Origin: QHXQ01 sp045807745
GTDB taxonomy: Bacteria; Acidobacteriota; Blastocatellia; Pyrinomonadales; Pyrinomonadaceae
Assembly: GCA_045807745.1 (NCBI GenBank)
Contig: JBJMGT010000035.1
Location: 62,001-126,000 of the forward strand
Direction of reading: 5' to 3'
Length of the DNA: 64,000 bases
Both the position numbers and the translations under genes were made by a program. The notes under the pieces are model-generated. The model made no database searches, had not been told where the DNA came from, and worked only from the letters and a program-made list of their open reading frames with translations. Every line of letters starts with the position of its first letter. Position 1 is the first letter of the stretch. Shown here piece after piece: positions 17,272-24,996 of the stretch.

Positions 17272-18144
17272 TCAACGCACCGCTTTGATCGTCCAGAAGT
17301 CGTCGGCCAGATTCGGGTTGAGCACATAGTCGTAAGGGATCGTGAAGTACCCTTTCATGCCCCAGCCTGCGCTCCACGAGTTGCGACAGATAAAGCGGCG
17401 CTGGTGGTCGTCGTAGCCGACACAGAGGATGGCGTGTCCGCCGATCTGTTGCTCTTTCGGTTTGGGCATGGGCACGCGGCCCGTCTTCGCCACCGCCGGA
17501 GTCATGAAACTGTCAAAGACCGAGATGCCGAAGACGAACGGATAGCCGCCCGCCAGACAGCCTTTCAACTGCGACTCGGCTGGCACCAAGCGCTGATAGA
17601 GCACGGCCGGGTGTTTGGCTGCGTCGGCGTAAGCGGCCGCCGATGGTTTCTTTTGGAACGGCCCCGGATTGGCATCGCTGTACGGCCACAGCTTTTCGTG
17701 CGGCGCGCCGATCTTGTTCACGCTCTTAATGCCGTCGCGAATCATCGCGCCTGCGTCTTGCCCAACCGTTCCTTCCATCACGCGCTCGTTGTAATAGATA
17801 AAGAGCCGCGAGGGCGTGAACACGTCCGCCAATCCTTGCTTCATCTGGTCGAATTCAAGCGCCGCGGCGATGGCGTTGCCTGTGCAGCTACCGAGTTGGC
17901 CTTGATCGTAAATTTCGGGCGGGCAGCCGGGGCGGAGATCGACGCTGGTCGGGAGTTGCGCCACATGGACGACGGCCGCGGCGAACATTTGATCGCGATG
18001 GTCGGGCAGATCAGGCACCCAGCCGAGGCGTCTGATCTGGCGGGGCACGATGGCGTCACTAGCGCGACTGCCGCCGGCCGCCTTCTTCTTCGCGCCACCC
18101 TTGCGTGCAGACTTTTTTGCTGGGGTTGATTTACGTGCGGGCAT
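17272..18144 (-). CDS. Papain-like (C1) cysteine protease
   Basis: A 290-residue cysteine peptidase. The N-terminal 26 residues are very rich in Lys, Ala and Ser (KKSARKGGAKKKAAGG), unlike a signal peptide. The catalytic core has DQGQLGSCTGNA (oxyanion Gln and nucleophile Cys87), GGHAILCVGYDD (His) and CRNSWSAGWGMKGYF (Asn). This short form lacks a typical long prodomain; PDLPDHRDQMF precedes the mature-like LPTSVDLRPGCPP. With no signal peptide it is probably intracellular, which fits control by the adjacent cytosolic I42 inhibitor. Substrate unknown. The start ATG lies about 6 nt after GGAG (rc of the CTCC at 18153-18156). Confidence 0.9.
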   Translation of the reverse strand: MPARKSTPAKKSARKGGAKKKAAGGSRASDAIVPRQIRRLGWVPDLPDHRDQMFAAAVVHVAQLPTSVDLRPGCPPEIYDQGQLGSCTGNAIAAALEFDQMKQGLADVFTPSRLFIYYNERVMEGTVGQDAGAMIRDGIKSVNKIGAPHEKLWPYSDANPGPFQKKPSAAAYADAAKHPAVLYQRLVPAESQLKGCLAGGYPFVFGISVFDSFMTPAVAKTGRVPMPKPKEQQIGGHAILCVGYDDHQRRFICRNSWSAGWGMKGYFTIPYDYVLNPNLADDFWTIKAVR

Positions 18145-18295
18145 ATTAGTTTCTCCTTTAGCGAGTGGGTTGAGGGTTGATGGATGAAAATAGCTGAGCA
18201 GAGAAATGAGTGATAGCGACCCTTGGTGCCAAGCGCGCGCGACTATATGCCCCGCCGCGCGCTGTCGTCAACAAGAATGTGGGCGGGCAGATTAC

Positions 18296-19744
18296 TCACA
18301 CGGCGCACACGCGCGGCCGCGCCGCGAGCGGTTGCGCCTGTTCGTAAGCGTGCGCGAGGTGGAAGAGCGTGGCCTCGCCCCAGTGTTGCCCGAGCAGTTG
18401 CAAGCCGATGGGCAAACCCGCGCTTGATAGTCCGCAGGGCAGCGACAGACCCGGCACGCCCGCGAGGTTCGCCGTGACCGTGTAGATGTCGTTCAGATAC
18501 ATGGCGAGCGGGTCGTCCACCTTCTCGCCGATCAGAAACGCGGTCGTCGGCGACGTGGGCGTAAGGATCGCGTCGCAACTCGCAAACGCACGGCGGAAAT
18601 CTTCCTTGATGAGCGCGCGCACCTGCTGCGCTTTTAAGTAATAAGCATCATAGTAGCCCGACGAGAGCACGTATGTGCCGAGCATGATGCGGCGTTTGAC
18701 TTCGGGGCCGAAGCCCTGTTCGCGCGTGCGCCGGTACATCGCGCGCAGGTTCTCGGCCTCTTCGGCGCGGAAGCCGTAGCGCACGCCGTCGTAGCGCGCG
18801 AGGTTGGACGAGGCTTCCGCTGTCGCGATGATGTAATAGACCGCAATCGCGTAACGCGCGTGCGGCAACTCAACCTCGACGATCTCCGCGCCCAACGCGC
18901 GATACGCCTCAATCGCCGCCTCGACGCTCGCGCGCACCTCCGCGTCCAAGCCCTCGCCCAAGAGCGCGCGCGCGACACCAATGCGCGCGCCCTTGATGTC
19001 GCCGGTTAACTCTGTCACGTAATCCGGCACGGGCACGTCGGCGGTCGTCGCATCATGCGCGTCGCGGCCCGCGATGACGCCGAGCACGGTTGCGGCGTCG
19101 CGCACATTTGTAGCAAAGACACCGACCTGATCGAGCGATGAGCCGAAGGCGACCAAGCCATAACGCGAAACGCGTCCATAGGTGGGCTTCACACCGACGA
19201 CGCCGCACAGCGCCGCCGGTTGCCGCACAGAGCCGCCCGTGTCCGACCCCAACGCGACGGGCACGATGCGCGCCGCCACGGCCGCGGCCGAGCCGCCCGA
19301 CGAGCCGCCCGGCACGCGCGCCGTGTCCCAAGGATTGCGCACTACGCCGAACGCAGAGTTCTCGTTCGACGACCCCATCGCAAACTCGTCGCAGTTCGTC
19401 TTGCCGATGATGACCGCGCCCGCTTGCCGTATGCGCTCGACGACGGTTGCGTCATAAGGCGGCTGATAGTCGCCGAGGATGTACGAGCCGCACGAGGTCT
19501 GCAAGCCGCGCACGCAGATGTTGTCCTTGATCGCAATCGGCACACCCGCGAGCGCGCCCGACATTTCATCCGTACCGCCCGCGTCCAACTCCGCCGCACG
19601 TTGCAACGCGCCCGCGCGATCAATTTGCAGAAACGCATTCAGCGTCTCGTTCAACGACTCGGCCGCCGCGAGCGCCGCCTCGACGCTCGCGCGCACACTT
19701 GCACCGCCCGCGCGCTGTACTGTGATCCGTTCGATGGTGGTCAT
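18296..19744 (-). CDS. gatA: Asp-tRNA(Asn)/Glu-tRNA(Gln) amidotransferase subunit A
   Basis: Catalytic amidase of the GatCAB complex; it frees ammonia from glutamine for conversion of Glu-tRNA(Gln) or Asp-tRNA(Asn). At 482 residues it has the normal length. The Ser-cisSer-Lys triad is visible: Lys in GVPIAIKDNI, and the serines in PGGSSGGSAAAVAA and GSDTGGSVRQPAALCG. The start at 19744 (MTTIERITVQ) is used because the longer reading frame runs into repeat DNA (CAGTAGCCAGTAG). gatC lies 65 bp upstream on the same strand across that repeat. gatB is not in the window. Confidence 0.96.
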   Translation of the reverse strand: MTTIERITVQRAGGASVRASVEAALAAAESLNETLNAFLQIDRAGALQRAAELDAGGTDEMSGALAGVPIAIKDNICVRGLQTSCGSYILGDYQPPYDATVVERIRQAGAVIIGKTNCDEFAMGSSNENSAFGVVRNPWDTARVPGGSSGGSAAAVAARIVPVALGSDTGGSVRQPAALCGVVGVKPTYGRVSRYGLVAFGSSLDQVGVFATNVRDAATVLGVIAGRDAHDATTADVPVPDYVTELTGDIKGARIGVARALLGEGLDAEVRASVEAAIEAYRALGAEIVEVELPHARYAIAVYYIIATAEASSNLARYDGVRYGFRAEEAENLRAMYRRTREQGFGPEVKRRIMLGTYVLSSGYYDAYYLKAQQVRALIKEDFRRAFASCDAILTPTSPTTAFLIGEKVDDPLAMYLNDIYTVTANLAGVPGLSLPCGLSSAGLPIGLQLLGQHWGEATLFHLAHAYEQAQPLAARPRVCAV

Positions 19745-19808
19745 AAACAGTAGCCAGTAGTCAGTAGCCAGTAGCAAAAGCATTTTCACGCTGACTACTG
19801 ACTACTTC
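19745..19808. repeat. Short-tandem-repeat hairpin, AGTAGCC unit
   Basis: Left arm CAGTAGCCAGTAGTCAGTAG and right arm GCTGACTACTGACTACTTC form an imperfect hairpin of 7-bp units filling the gatC-gatA gap. It lies inside what should be an operon, so transcription probably crosses it. Confidence 0.75.
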
Positions 19809-19809
19809 T

Positions 19810-20106
19810 TTACAAAACTTTCGGCACGCGGAAATGGCCGGCGGCCGGGTCGGGCGCTTCGGCGAGCGCGCGGTCTTGACCGAGCGAGGGGCGCGGGCTG
19901 TCATCGCGCGCGACTTGTGTGCGCTCGCCTTCGGGCGTGAGACCGCCGATGGCCGGCTCGACCGCGCTCGTGTCCAACTCGTTCAGTTGTTCCACGTAAG
20001 CCACTATGGCCGCCATCTGCGGCGTCAGTGCGCGCCGCTCTTCGGGCGTAATGTCCAGATGCGCAAGCTGCGCGATCTTGTCAACGTCTGCTTCGGTAAT
20101 GGGCAT
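19810..20106 (-). CDS. gatC: Asp/Glu-tRNA amidotransferase subunit C
   Basis: A 98-residue belt subunit that stabilises GatA-GatB. Typical GatC features: ITEADVDKIAQLAHLDITPEE at the N-terminus, MAAIVAYVEQLNELDTSAVEP in the middle, and a C-terminal RDDSPRPSL...APDPAAGHFRVPKVL that normally inserts in the complex. Same strand as gatA, first gene of the pair. Confidence 0.95.
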   Translation of the reverse strand: MPITEADVDKIAQLAHLDITPEERRALTPQMAAIVAYVEQLNELDTSAVEPAIGGLTPEGERTQVARDDSPRPSLGQDRALAEAPDPAAGHFRVPKVL

Positions 20107-20107
20107 A

Positions 20108-20192
20108 AGTTCAGTTTTGAGTTTTCAGTTTTGAGTTTTCAGTTTCAATTCTCAGTTAAGACCTAGCTGAAAACTGAAAACTCAAAACTGAT
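20108..20192. repeat. Short-tandem-repeat hairpin, CAGTTTTGAGTTTT unit
   Basis: Left arm TCAGTTTTGAGTTTTCAGTT and right arm CTGAAAACTGAAAACTCAAA fill the gap between the DciA-like gene and gatC. The related CAGTTTTCAGTTTC hairpin is at 31050-31127. Confidence 0.8.
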
Positions 20193-20659
20193 CACTGCCT
20201 TTCTTGCGCGTCGATGTAGCTGCCGGCGGCGAGCAGGAAGCGTTGGCGCAAAGTTTCGTCGTGGATCGCGGTGGCCGCTTCGGCGAGCGGGCGGGCACAC
20301 TGGAGGGCGCGACGCTCTTGTGTGACCGGATCAATGGCGCGCGCGCGCAAACGCGCACGTTCGACGCGCACGGTCTGCGGGTCGATGCGAAACTCGATGT
20401 AAGTGACGATGGGCTGGCCCAAGAGCGAATTGAGGCGGAAGAGCAATTGCCCGCTCATCTTTTCAAGCTGCTTCTGCCACGTCGCATCGGGCACGGCCAC
20501 CGTTAACGTCTTATGGTAGAGCCGGAACGGGACGGCCTGCCCACGCAATTGTTCGCCCGCGACGCGCCGCCAAGCGGCCAATGTGGCCGCTTCCGCGACC
20601 TCTTCCGCCTCGCCGGCCGCGCGCAACAACTCAGGCAGTGCTCGCCACAGGTCGTCCAT
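20192..20659 (-). CDS. DUF721 / DciA-like protein
   Basis: A 155-residue protein. Its N-terminal ~90 residues match the DUF721 (DciA) pattern: AATLAAWRRVAGEQLRGQAVP, YHKTLTVAVPDATWQKQLEKM and LLFRLNSLLGQPIVTYIEFRI. DciA is the predicted ancestral loader of the DnaB replicative helicase in bacteria without DnaC/DnaI. The C-terminal ~55 residues are arginine-rich and less conserved. It lies upstream of gatC on the same strand. Family assignment is good; the helicase-loading role is inferred. Confidence 0.75.
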   Translation of the reverse strand: MDDLWRALPELLRAAGEAEEVAEAATLAAWRRVAGEQLRGQAVPFRLYHKTLTVAVPDATWQKQLEKMSGQLLFRLNSLLGQPIVTYIEFRIDPQTVRVERARLRARAIDPVTQERRALQCARPLAEAATAIHDETLRQRFLLAAGSYIDAQERQ

Positions 20660-20673
20660 AAGAGAAATTGAGC

Positions 20674-20770
20674 CATTAAGTCATTTGTTCATTGATTCAT
20701 TGACTTCGGGCTGCGGTCAGTCGTTAAATCTCCATGCAGCAATGAATCAATGATTAAATGGATCAATCGT
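20674..20770. repeat. Short-tandem-repeat hairpin, CATTGATT unit
   Basis: Left arm TCATTTGTTCATTGATTCATTGA and right arm GCAATGAATCAATGATTAAATGGA, around a non-repeat loop of about 35 bp. It fills the divergent gap between the DciA-like gene and maf. Confidence 0.7.
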
Positions 20771-20771
20771 C

Positions 20772-21404
20772 ATGAGTGTAATGGAAAACGAGCAGGCGTC
20801 ACAAGTCGCAGGTCGGAGCGCTGTTGAGTTAATGCCGCAGGCACGCGAGATGATTGTGCTGGCATCGCAGAGTCCGCGCCGGGCGGAGGTTCTGCGCGCG
20901 GTCGATTGGCCGTTCGAGGCCGAGGCGGCCAATGTGGACGAGTCTCTGCGTGCGGGTGAACAGGTGGTGCGCTACGTCGAGCGGCTGGCGCGGGAGAAGG
21001 CACAGGCGGTGGCGGCAAGGCGGCTGTTCGGGTTGGTGCTCGGCGCGGACACGGTGGTGGTCGTGGACGGCGAAGTGTTGGGTAAGCCGCGTGACGAGAT
21101 GGAGGCGCAGCGGATGCTCAGGCGTCTGCGCGGCCGCTGGCACGAGGTCTTAACGGGTGTGGCGCTCGTACGCGCCGAGACGAAGCAGACCATTAGCGCA
21201 CATGAACGCACGCGCGTCCGCTTTGCGCCGATGACGGATGCGGAGGTCGATTGGTACGTCGCTACGGGCGAGCCGGCCGACAAGGCAGGCGCTTACGCTG
21301 TGCAAGGGCAGGGCGCGCTCTTCATTGAAGCGATTGACGGCGACTACTGGAACGTCGTGGGCTTGCCCGTCAGGTTGGTTTACAAATTGAGCGCGGAGAT
21401 ATAG
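20772..21404 (+). CDS. maf: Maf-family nucleoside triphosphate pyrophosphatase
   Basis: Hydrolyses non-canonical or modified nucleoside triphosphates (dTTP/UTP-type for Maf/YhdE) to monophosphates. At 210 residues, the core begins at LASQSPRRAEVLR (residues about 30-42), the substrate-binding SxSPRR loop. LGADTVVVVDGEVLGKPRD carries the catalytic Asp and the Lys of the GKP motif. The C-terminal GAYAVQGQGALFIEAIDGDYWNVVGLP completes the fold. The first ~26 residues before the core are longer than usual, so the start may lie further in, for example the in-frame ATG just before IVLASQ. The stop is followed within 10 bp by a repeat hairpin. Confidence 0.92.
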   Translation: MSVMENEQASQVAGRSAVELMPQAREMIVLASQSPRRAEVLRAVDWPFEAEAANVDESLRAGEQVVRYVERLAREKAQAVAARRLFGLVLGADTVVVVDGEVLGKPRDEMEAQRMLRRLRGRWHEVLTGVALVRAETKQTISAHERTRVRFAPMTDAEVDWYVATGEPADKAGAYAVQGQGALFIEAIDGDYWNVVGLPVRLVYKLSAEI

Positions 21405-21409
21405 CAAAA

Positions 21410-21476
21410 ATGATGAACGATGAACGCGGAACGATGAATGAGCAGTTTTTAATTCATCGTTCCGCGTTCATCATTT
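21410..21476. repeat. Short-tandem-repeat hairpin, GATGAACG unit
   Basis: Left arm ATGATGAACGATGAACGCGG and right arm CCGCGTTCATCATTTC with an AGCAGTTTTTAA loop. Its core GATGAACGCGGAA(C/T)GATGAATGA is nearly identical to part of the hairpin at 8118-8232, so these two belong to one family. Lies between maf and the convergent redoxin-like gene. Confidence 0.8.
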
Positions 21477-21486
21477 CTTCTGCTGC

Positions 21487-22032
21487 TTACAGTAGCTTGT
21501 TGAGGCGCGGCGCGAGTTGCGCGACCAAGTTACCATCGGGGTCGAACCCGCCGATGGGCGCGCCGTCGATGTTGCCTTCTTTGTCGAGGATGACGATGGC
21601 CGGAAGTTGATTGCGCTCCACGCCCATGCGTTTGAATAACTCGCCGTCCGGGTCGCGCAAGACCGCGATCTTCAATCCGTTACGGTGCGCGAAGTCGCGC
21701 AACTGCCCGTCGGTCGCATAGTTCTTCGACTTCGCCGACTCCGAATCGGTGCTCACCCAGTAGACGCGCACGTCCTTGGCCGCGTACTCGTCGGCGAGCT
21801 TCTGCACGCCCTGCACCTGCGTACGCGAGAGCGGTAGCCACGACGCGCCGAACGCCAGCACGACCACGTCGCCGCGCAGCATCTCGGACGTGACGCCGCC
21901 GCCGTCCACCGTGCGCAGAGAGAAGTTGATGGGCGTCGCACCTTGCGCCGCGACGGGCGCGGCAGGTTGCGCGCCGCAAACAACGAGTGCGAGGGCCAGC
22001 ACCAATAGCAGACGGGGGAGTTGCTTCAACAT
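21487..22032 (-). CDS. Exported thioredoxin-fold (TlpA/AhpC-like) protein lacking the CXXC
   Basis: A 181-residue exported protein: signal peptide MLKQLPRLLLVLALALVVCG...AAPVAAQ, then an AhpC/TSA-redoxin fold. The fold is recognised from INFSLRTVDGG, VVLAFGASWLPLSRTQVQGVQKLADEY, VYWVSTDSES, ENGLKIAVLRDPDGELFKRMGV-like strands and the cis-Pro region NQLPAIVILDKEGNI. Where TlpA proteins have WCxxC and peroxiredoxins have TxxC, this protein reads SWLPLS and has no cysteine after the signal peptide. It cannot do thiol chemistry and may be a chaperone-like or structural member. Start chosen by GGAGCAACTT upstream. Convergent with maf. Confidence 0.85.
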   Translation of the reverse strand: MLKQLPRLLLVLALALVVCGAQPAAPVAAQGATPINFSLRTVDGGGVTSEMLRGDVVVLAFGASWLPLSRTQVQGVQKLADEYAAKDVRVYWVSTDSESAKSKNYATDGQLRDFAHRNGLKIAVLRDPDGELFKRMGVERNQLPAIVILDKEGNIDGAPIGGFDPDGNLVAQLAPRLNKLL

Positions 22033-22182
22033 AAGTTGCTCCTTCGTGCGCCCGGCGACCTAAACCCGCTCAGCCGGCGTACAGGGCAGGGCGGGCGGCA
22101 TGTGGGCAATTTGCTCTCATGCCGGTACGTTTGATGTCAACCCTCGACGAACAGTTGGACGGAACTAGAACGCTAAATCAAG

Positions 22183-22809
22183 TCAGGCTGACAGCGCTGG
22201 CTCAGGCACAGGCGGCGGCGTGTGGAAAATCTCCTCGTATAACGCGCAATAGTCAGCCCAAGTGTCCATGTCGCGCCGGACGTAAGGTGATGTGACCGCC
22301 ACGCGCCGCGTCGCCCGTCTGTGCCGGTCAAACAGTGCGCGCAAGCCGCGCTCGGCGTCAAGCTGCAACAACTCATCCCGATAGGCGAGATCGACTAACA
22401 CCGGATGCCCGCCGCGCCCTTCGTATTCCGGCACGACCAGCCGCGCCCCCGTCTCTGCGCGCGTCGCCAGCACGCGCCCGATGATGTCCGCCGTGACCGC
22501 TGGCTGATCGACCAACGCGATCAAGACGGCCCCTGCCTCATCTGACAACTGCGCCACGCCGCGCGCGATGGAGACGGACATCTCACTCCCGGCTGCTTCA
22601 TTGACAGCGAACCGCACCGGCACATCTTGCAGCCGCGCACGCACCTCCGCGCCGCGATGTCCGACAACGACGACGATCTCGCCCACGCCCGCCGTCCGCA
22701 GATTGGCAACGCACGTCTCCACCACAGTCCGCGTACCAAACGGCAAGAGCGGCTTAAACGCGCCCATACGCCGCGACTGCCCAGCGGCCAACAGGATGGC
22801 GGAGATCAT
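22183..22809 (-). CDS. MocA/MobA-like molybdenum cofactor nucleotidyltransferase
   Basis: A 208-residue NTP transferase of the MobA-like fold. Signatures: ILLAAGQSRRMGAFKPLLPFG (the LAxGxSxRMG nucleotide loop and the Lys), VVVGHRGAEVRARL, AVLIALVDQPAVTADII (the metal-binding DQP motif) and GRGGHPVLV. The DQP and GHP motifs fit MocA, which transfers CMP from CTP to the molybdenum cofactor to make the cytosine dinucleotide form used by xanthine-dehydrogenase-family enzymes. It directly follows the molybdenum enzyme genes on the same strand, 70 bp downstream across a repeat. A dedicated maturation gene of that locus is the likely role. Confidence 0.85.
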   Translation of the reverse strand: MISAILLAAGQSRRMGAFKPLLPFGTRTVVETCVANLRTAGVGEIVVVVGHRGAEVRARLQDVPVRFAVNEAAGSEMSVSIARGVAQLSDEAGAVLIALVDQPAVTADIIGRVLATRAETGARLVVPEYEGRGGHPVLVDLAYRDELLQLDAERGLRALFDRHRRATRRVAVTSPYVRRDMDTWADYCALYEEIFHTPPPVPEPALSA

Positions 22810-22888
22810 AACAGTATGCAGTAAGCAGTAGGCAGTAGGCAGTGCAAGCAGTTTGTCTTAACTGCTTACTGCCTACCGCTTACTGCTC
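22810..22888. repeat. Short-tandem-repeat hairpin, CAGTAGG unit
   Basis: Left arm CAGTAAGCAGTAGGCAGTAG and right arm CTGCTTACTGCCTACCGCTTACTGC. The TAA stop of the upstream FAD-subunit gene is formed by the repeat itself, on the minus strand GCAGTAAGCGGTAGG. Confidence 0.8.
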
Positions 22889-23866
22889 CTTCAATTCTGC
22901 CAGCGCGCGCAGGACGTAAGGGCGGGCCATCTGCTTGCGCCAGTTCATGACGAAGTCTGTGTTGTCGAGCGGGCGCGCTTTCATGTAGCACGCTTCGGCC
23001 GCCGCCTGCATCCGTTCCTCATCAAGCGGCGCGCCAATGAGAGCCGCCTCAGCTTCTTTAACTTCAACGGGCGCGGGCGCAATGCCGCCGAGAATTATCT
23101 TCGCATCTTTGATCGTCTCGTCCGCGGCCACGTCTAAACGGATAGCGACGCCGAGCACGGGGAAGTCGAACGCGCCGCGCCGCCGCAACTTTTTGTAGAC
23201 AGCGCGCCAGCCGTTCCGCGCCGGCAGTTGAATATCAACCAACAACTCGTCGGGGCGCTTATGCAGATAATCGATGCCGTCGTTGTTGTAGAGACCAGCG
23301 GCATCAACCGTGCGCTCGCCGAGCGTCGAAGCTAACCGCACGCGCGCGCCCATTGCGACCATCAACGGCACGAGATCGGACGATTGCACCGCCCAACATT
23401 TCGCCGAACCCGGTGCGACCCAACAAATCTCACCGTCCTTCTTCATGCAAAAGTTGATACCCTTACGCCACTCGTAATTCTGATCGTAGTAATTGCACCT
23501 CGTATCCAACAACAGGTTGCCGCCAATCGTCCCCATGTTGCGCAACACCGGTGTCGAGATCGTCCGCGCCGCCGCCGCCACCATCGGATAATTGCGGTTG
23601 ATGATCACACTCTCGCACACATCCGTCAGCGACACGCCCGCACCGATCCGCACGCCCGTCTGACCGTCGCCGCTAATCTCATGCAACTCCGGCAGCCGCG
23701 TCACCGAGATGACCGTGCGCGGCGTCTGCTGCCGCCGCTTCATATTCGGATACAAATCCGTCCCACCCGCGACAAACTGTCCTTCAGGCCCCGCATCGCC
23801 CATCATCTGCACCGCGTCCGCCACCGTGCGCGGCACGCGATAACTGAATTTCGGAAGTCGCATCAT
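22880..23866 (-). CDS. FAD-binding subunit of xanthine-dehydrogenase-family enzyme, HcrB-like with extra [4Fe-4S] loop
   Basis: A 328-residue medium subunit: N-terminal PKFSYRVPRTVADAVQMM, FAD loop FVAGGTDLYPNMKRR, second FAD motif VLRNMGTIGGNLL, and the C-terminal CO-dehydrogenase flavoprotein domain. After residue 120 it carries an insert with four cysteines at 124, 140, 148 and 157 (C-X15-C-X7-C-X8-C). That is the spacing of the [4Fe-4S] ligands in 4-hydroxybenzoyl-CoA reductase HcrB; ordinary xanthine dehydrogenases lack this loop. The large and small subunits lie upstream on the same strand but are separated by a 1.8-kb cassette. The chemistry is likely low-potential reduction or oxidation of an aromatic or heteroaromatic substrate; which one cannot be read. 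Confidence 0.92.
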   Translation of the reverse strand: MMRLPKFSYRVPRTVADAVQMMGDAGPEGQFVAGGTDLYPNMKRRQQTPRTVISVTRLPELHEISGDGQTGVRIGAGVSLTDVCESVIINRNYPMVAAAARTISTPVLRNMGTIGGNLLLDTRCNYYDQNYEWRKGINFCMKKDGEICWVAPGSAKCWAVQSSDLVPLMVAMGARVRLASTLGERTVDAAGLYNNDGIDYLHKRPDELLVDIQLPARNGWRAVYKKLRRRGAFDFPVLGVAIRLDVAADETIKDAKIILGGIAPAPVEVKEAEAALIGAPLDEERMQAAAEACYMKARPLDNTDFVMNWRKQMARPYVLRALAELKEQ

Positions 23867-23896
23867 AGATTTATTAACTTGACAGGGATCGTCTAA

Positions 23897-24502
23897 TTAG
23901 GATTTTTTAGGTGCTAGGCTCGCTTTAACTCGCCGTATTGCTCTTATCTTTTCTCTGATCAGTGGCCCCATATTAGGGTATGAAACCCTCCATATTGTCT
24001 GCGGTTCGGAGAAGCCTTTGAAAAGTACGCTCCGCGGTTGAAATTCAAGGTCAGAATGGCGCTCGGCTTTTTCATTATGTATTTGCTTCTTGACTTCATC
24101 ACTTATCATTATCCAGTGTGGATTGTCTGTGCTCTCTACGCGCTTTGTGTAGTTGACCATAAGGCCATACATGTCATTGTCGATAATGCGCACTGGCCCT
24201 ACATGGATACCTGCTCTGATCATAACTTGATCATCGCCCGTATTCTCATGAAAATATAGAGCAAAATCGAGCGCATTAACCACGTCACGGAATGCAACCA
24301 TAAATGAGTCGCCGATAATCTTAACCTCATAACAATCATGCCATATCATGTTAAATCTTGCGCTAGAAAAATGCTTGCGAAGTACTTCGATCCAGCGTTC
24401 ATCTCCTAGAACATTTCCAAGGGTAGTGGAATCGACAACATCAGTAAAGACTAGTGCCACGATCCTTGAAGCACCCATCCACTCTTGTAACGATTGAGCC
24501 AC
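23897..24502 (-). CDS. Class III adenylate/guanylate cyclase domain protein
   Basis: A 201-residue stand-alone cyclase homology domain. Metal-binding aspartates occur in FTDVVDSTTLGN (Asp21) and VKIIGDSFMVAF (Asp65); GIHVGPV and GLMVNYTKRVEST supply the Asn117/Arg121 pair used for transition-state binding. It should therefore be active, though ATP versus GTP specificity cannot be told. No sensor, membrane or HAMP domain is attached. GC content is clearly lower than in the flanking genes. It is the last of five small genes inserted between molybdenum-enzyme subunits, and could give a nucleotide signal to an effector elsewhere. Confidence 0.88.
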   Translation of the reverse strand: MAQSLQEWMGASRIVALVFTDVVDSTTLGNVLGDERWIEVLRKHFSSARFNMIWHDCYEVKIIGDSFMVAFRDVVNALDFALYFHENTGDDQVMIRAGIHVGPVRIIDNDMYGLMVNYTKRVESTDNPHWIMISDEVKKQIHNEKAERHSDLEFQPRSVLFKGFSEPQTIWRVSYPNMGPLIREKIRAIRRVKASLAPKKS

Positions 24503-24583
24503 AGCTAAGCCTCTTAAGCTAAGAATCTCACGGCCACGCGCGGCAACTCATTGCCGTCGCTACCTTAAGCAATGACCTCTGCG

Positions 24584-24784
24584 CTACTCTCTCTTCCTAT
24601 CCTTGAACTTCAATTCCGGATGACGCGCAAGGAAGCCGCCGCGCTTCAGCTTGTAGCGGCCGGGGTTGAGCATGTCATCGTCCGTCCAGCCGCGCTTTAG
24701 GCCTGCTTCATAGTCTTCCTGCGTGACTACAAGTTCGATCTCTTCGGGCGCGATCTCTGCTCGCTCATCTTGCTTGTTCTTCAT
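24584..24784 (-). CDS. Small hypothetical protein downstream of a HicB-like gene
   Basis: A 66-residue, highly charged protein with EIELVVTQEDYEAGLKRGWTDDDML and a basic end (KLKRGGFLARHPELKFKDRKRE). Its ATG overlaps the stop of the HicB-like gene by 1 nt (TAATG), indicating translational coupling. It does not show the HicA double-stranded-RNA-binding fold motif (GSHxxF). Family not recognised. As the partner of a HicB-like antitoxin it might be the unrecognised second component of a toxin-antitoxin pair, but nothing in its sequence shows a nuclease. Confidence 0.6.
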   Translation of the reverse strand: MKNKQDERAEIAPEEIELVVTQEDYEAGLKRGWTDDDMLNPGRYKLKRGGFLARHPELKFKDRKRE

Positions 24785-24996
24785 TACGCTAACATCAAGC
24801 GCTGACCTTTCGGCTCAGGCACGGGATCGCCGAACTCTGCGGCGGTGTCGAGCCAGAGTTGAATCGCTTCATCGGCGTTGGCGAGGGCGTCGGCGTGCGT
24901 GTCACCGTGTGCCGTGCAACCGGGCAACTCCGGCACTTCGGCGACGAAGACCTGATCCTCGTTGCTCCAATAGATGATGATTTCGAATTTATGCAT
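24784..24996 (-). CDS. HicB-like (UPF0150/DUF1902-type) protein
   Basis: A 70-residue partial RNase-H-fold protein of the HicB antitoxin type: FEIIIYWSNEDQVFVAEVPELPGCTAHGDTHADALANADEAIQLWLDTA. HicB proteins neutralise the HicA mRNA interferase. Here no HicA lies beside it, and the usual C-terminal DNA-binding domain is absent. It is coupled to the next small gene by a 1-nt overlap. Solo HicB-like proteins of this length are common; the function of this one is open. Confidence 0.8.
   Translation of the reverse strand: MHKFEIIIYWSNEDQVFVAEVPELPGCTAHGDTHADALANADEAIQLWLDTAAEFGDPVPEPKGQRLMLA

Noticed and set aside
24584..24996. Classic hicAB toxin-antitoxin pair
   Set aside because: The HicB-like protein is convincing, but the partner lacks HicA size, fold and catalytic histidine motif.
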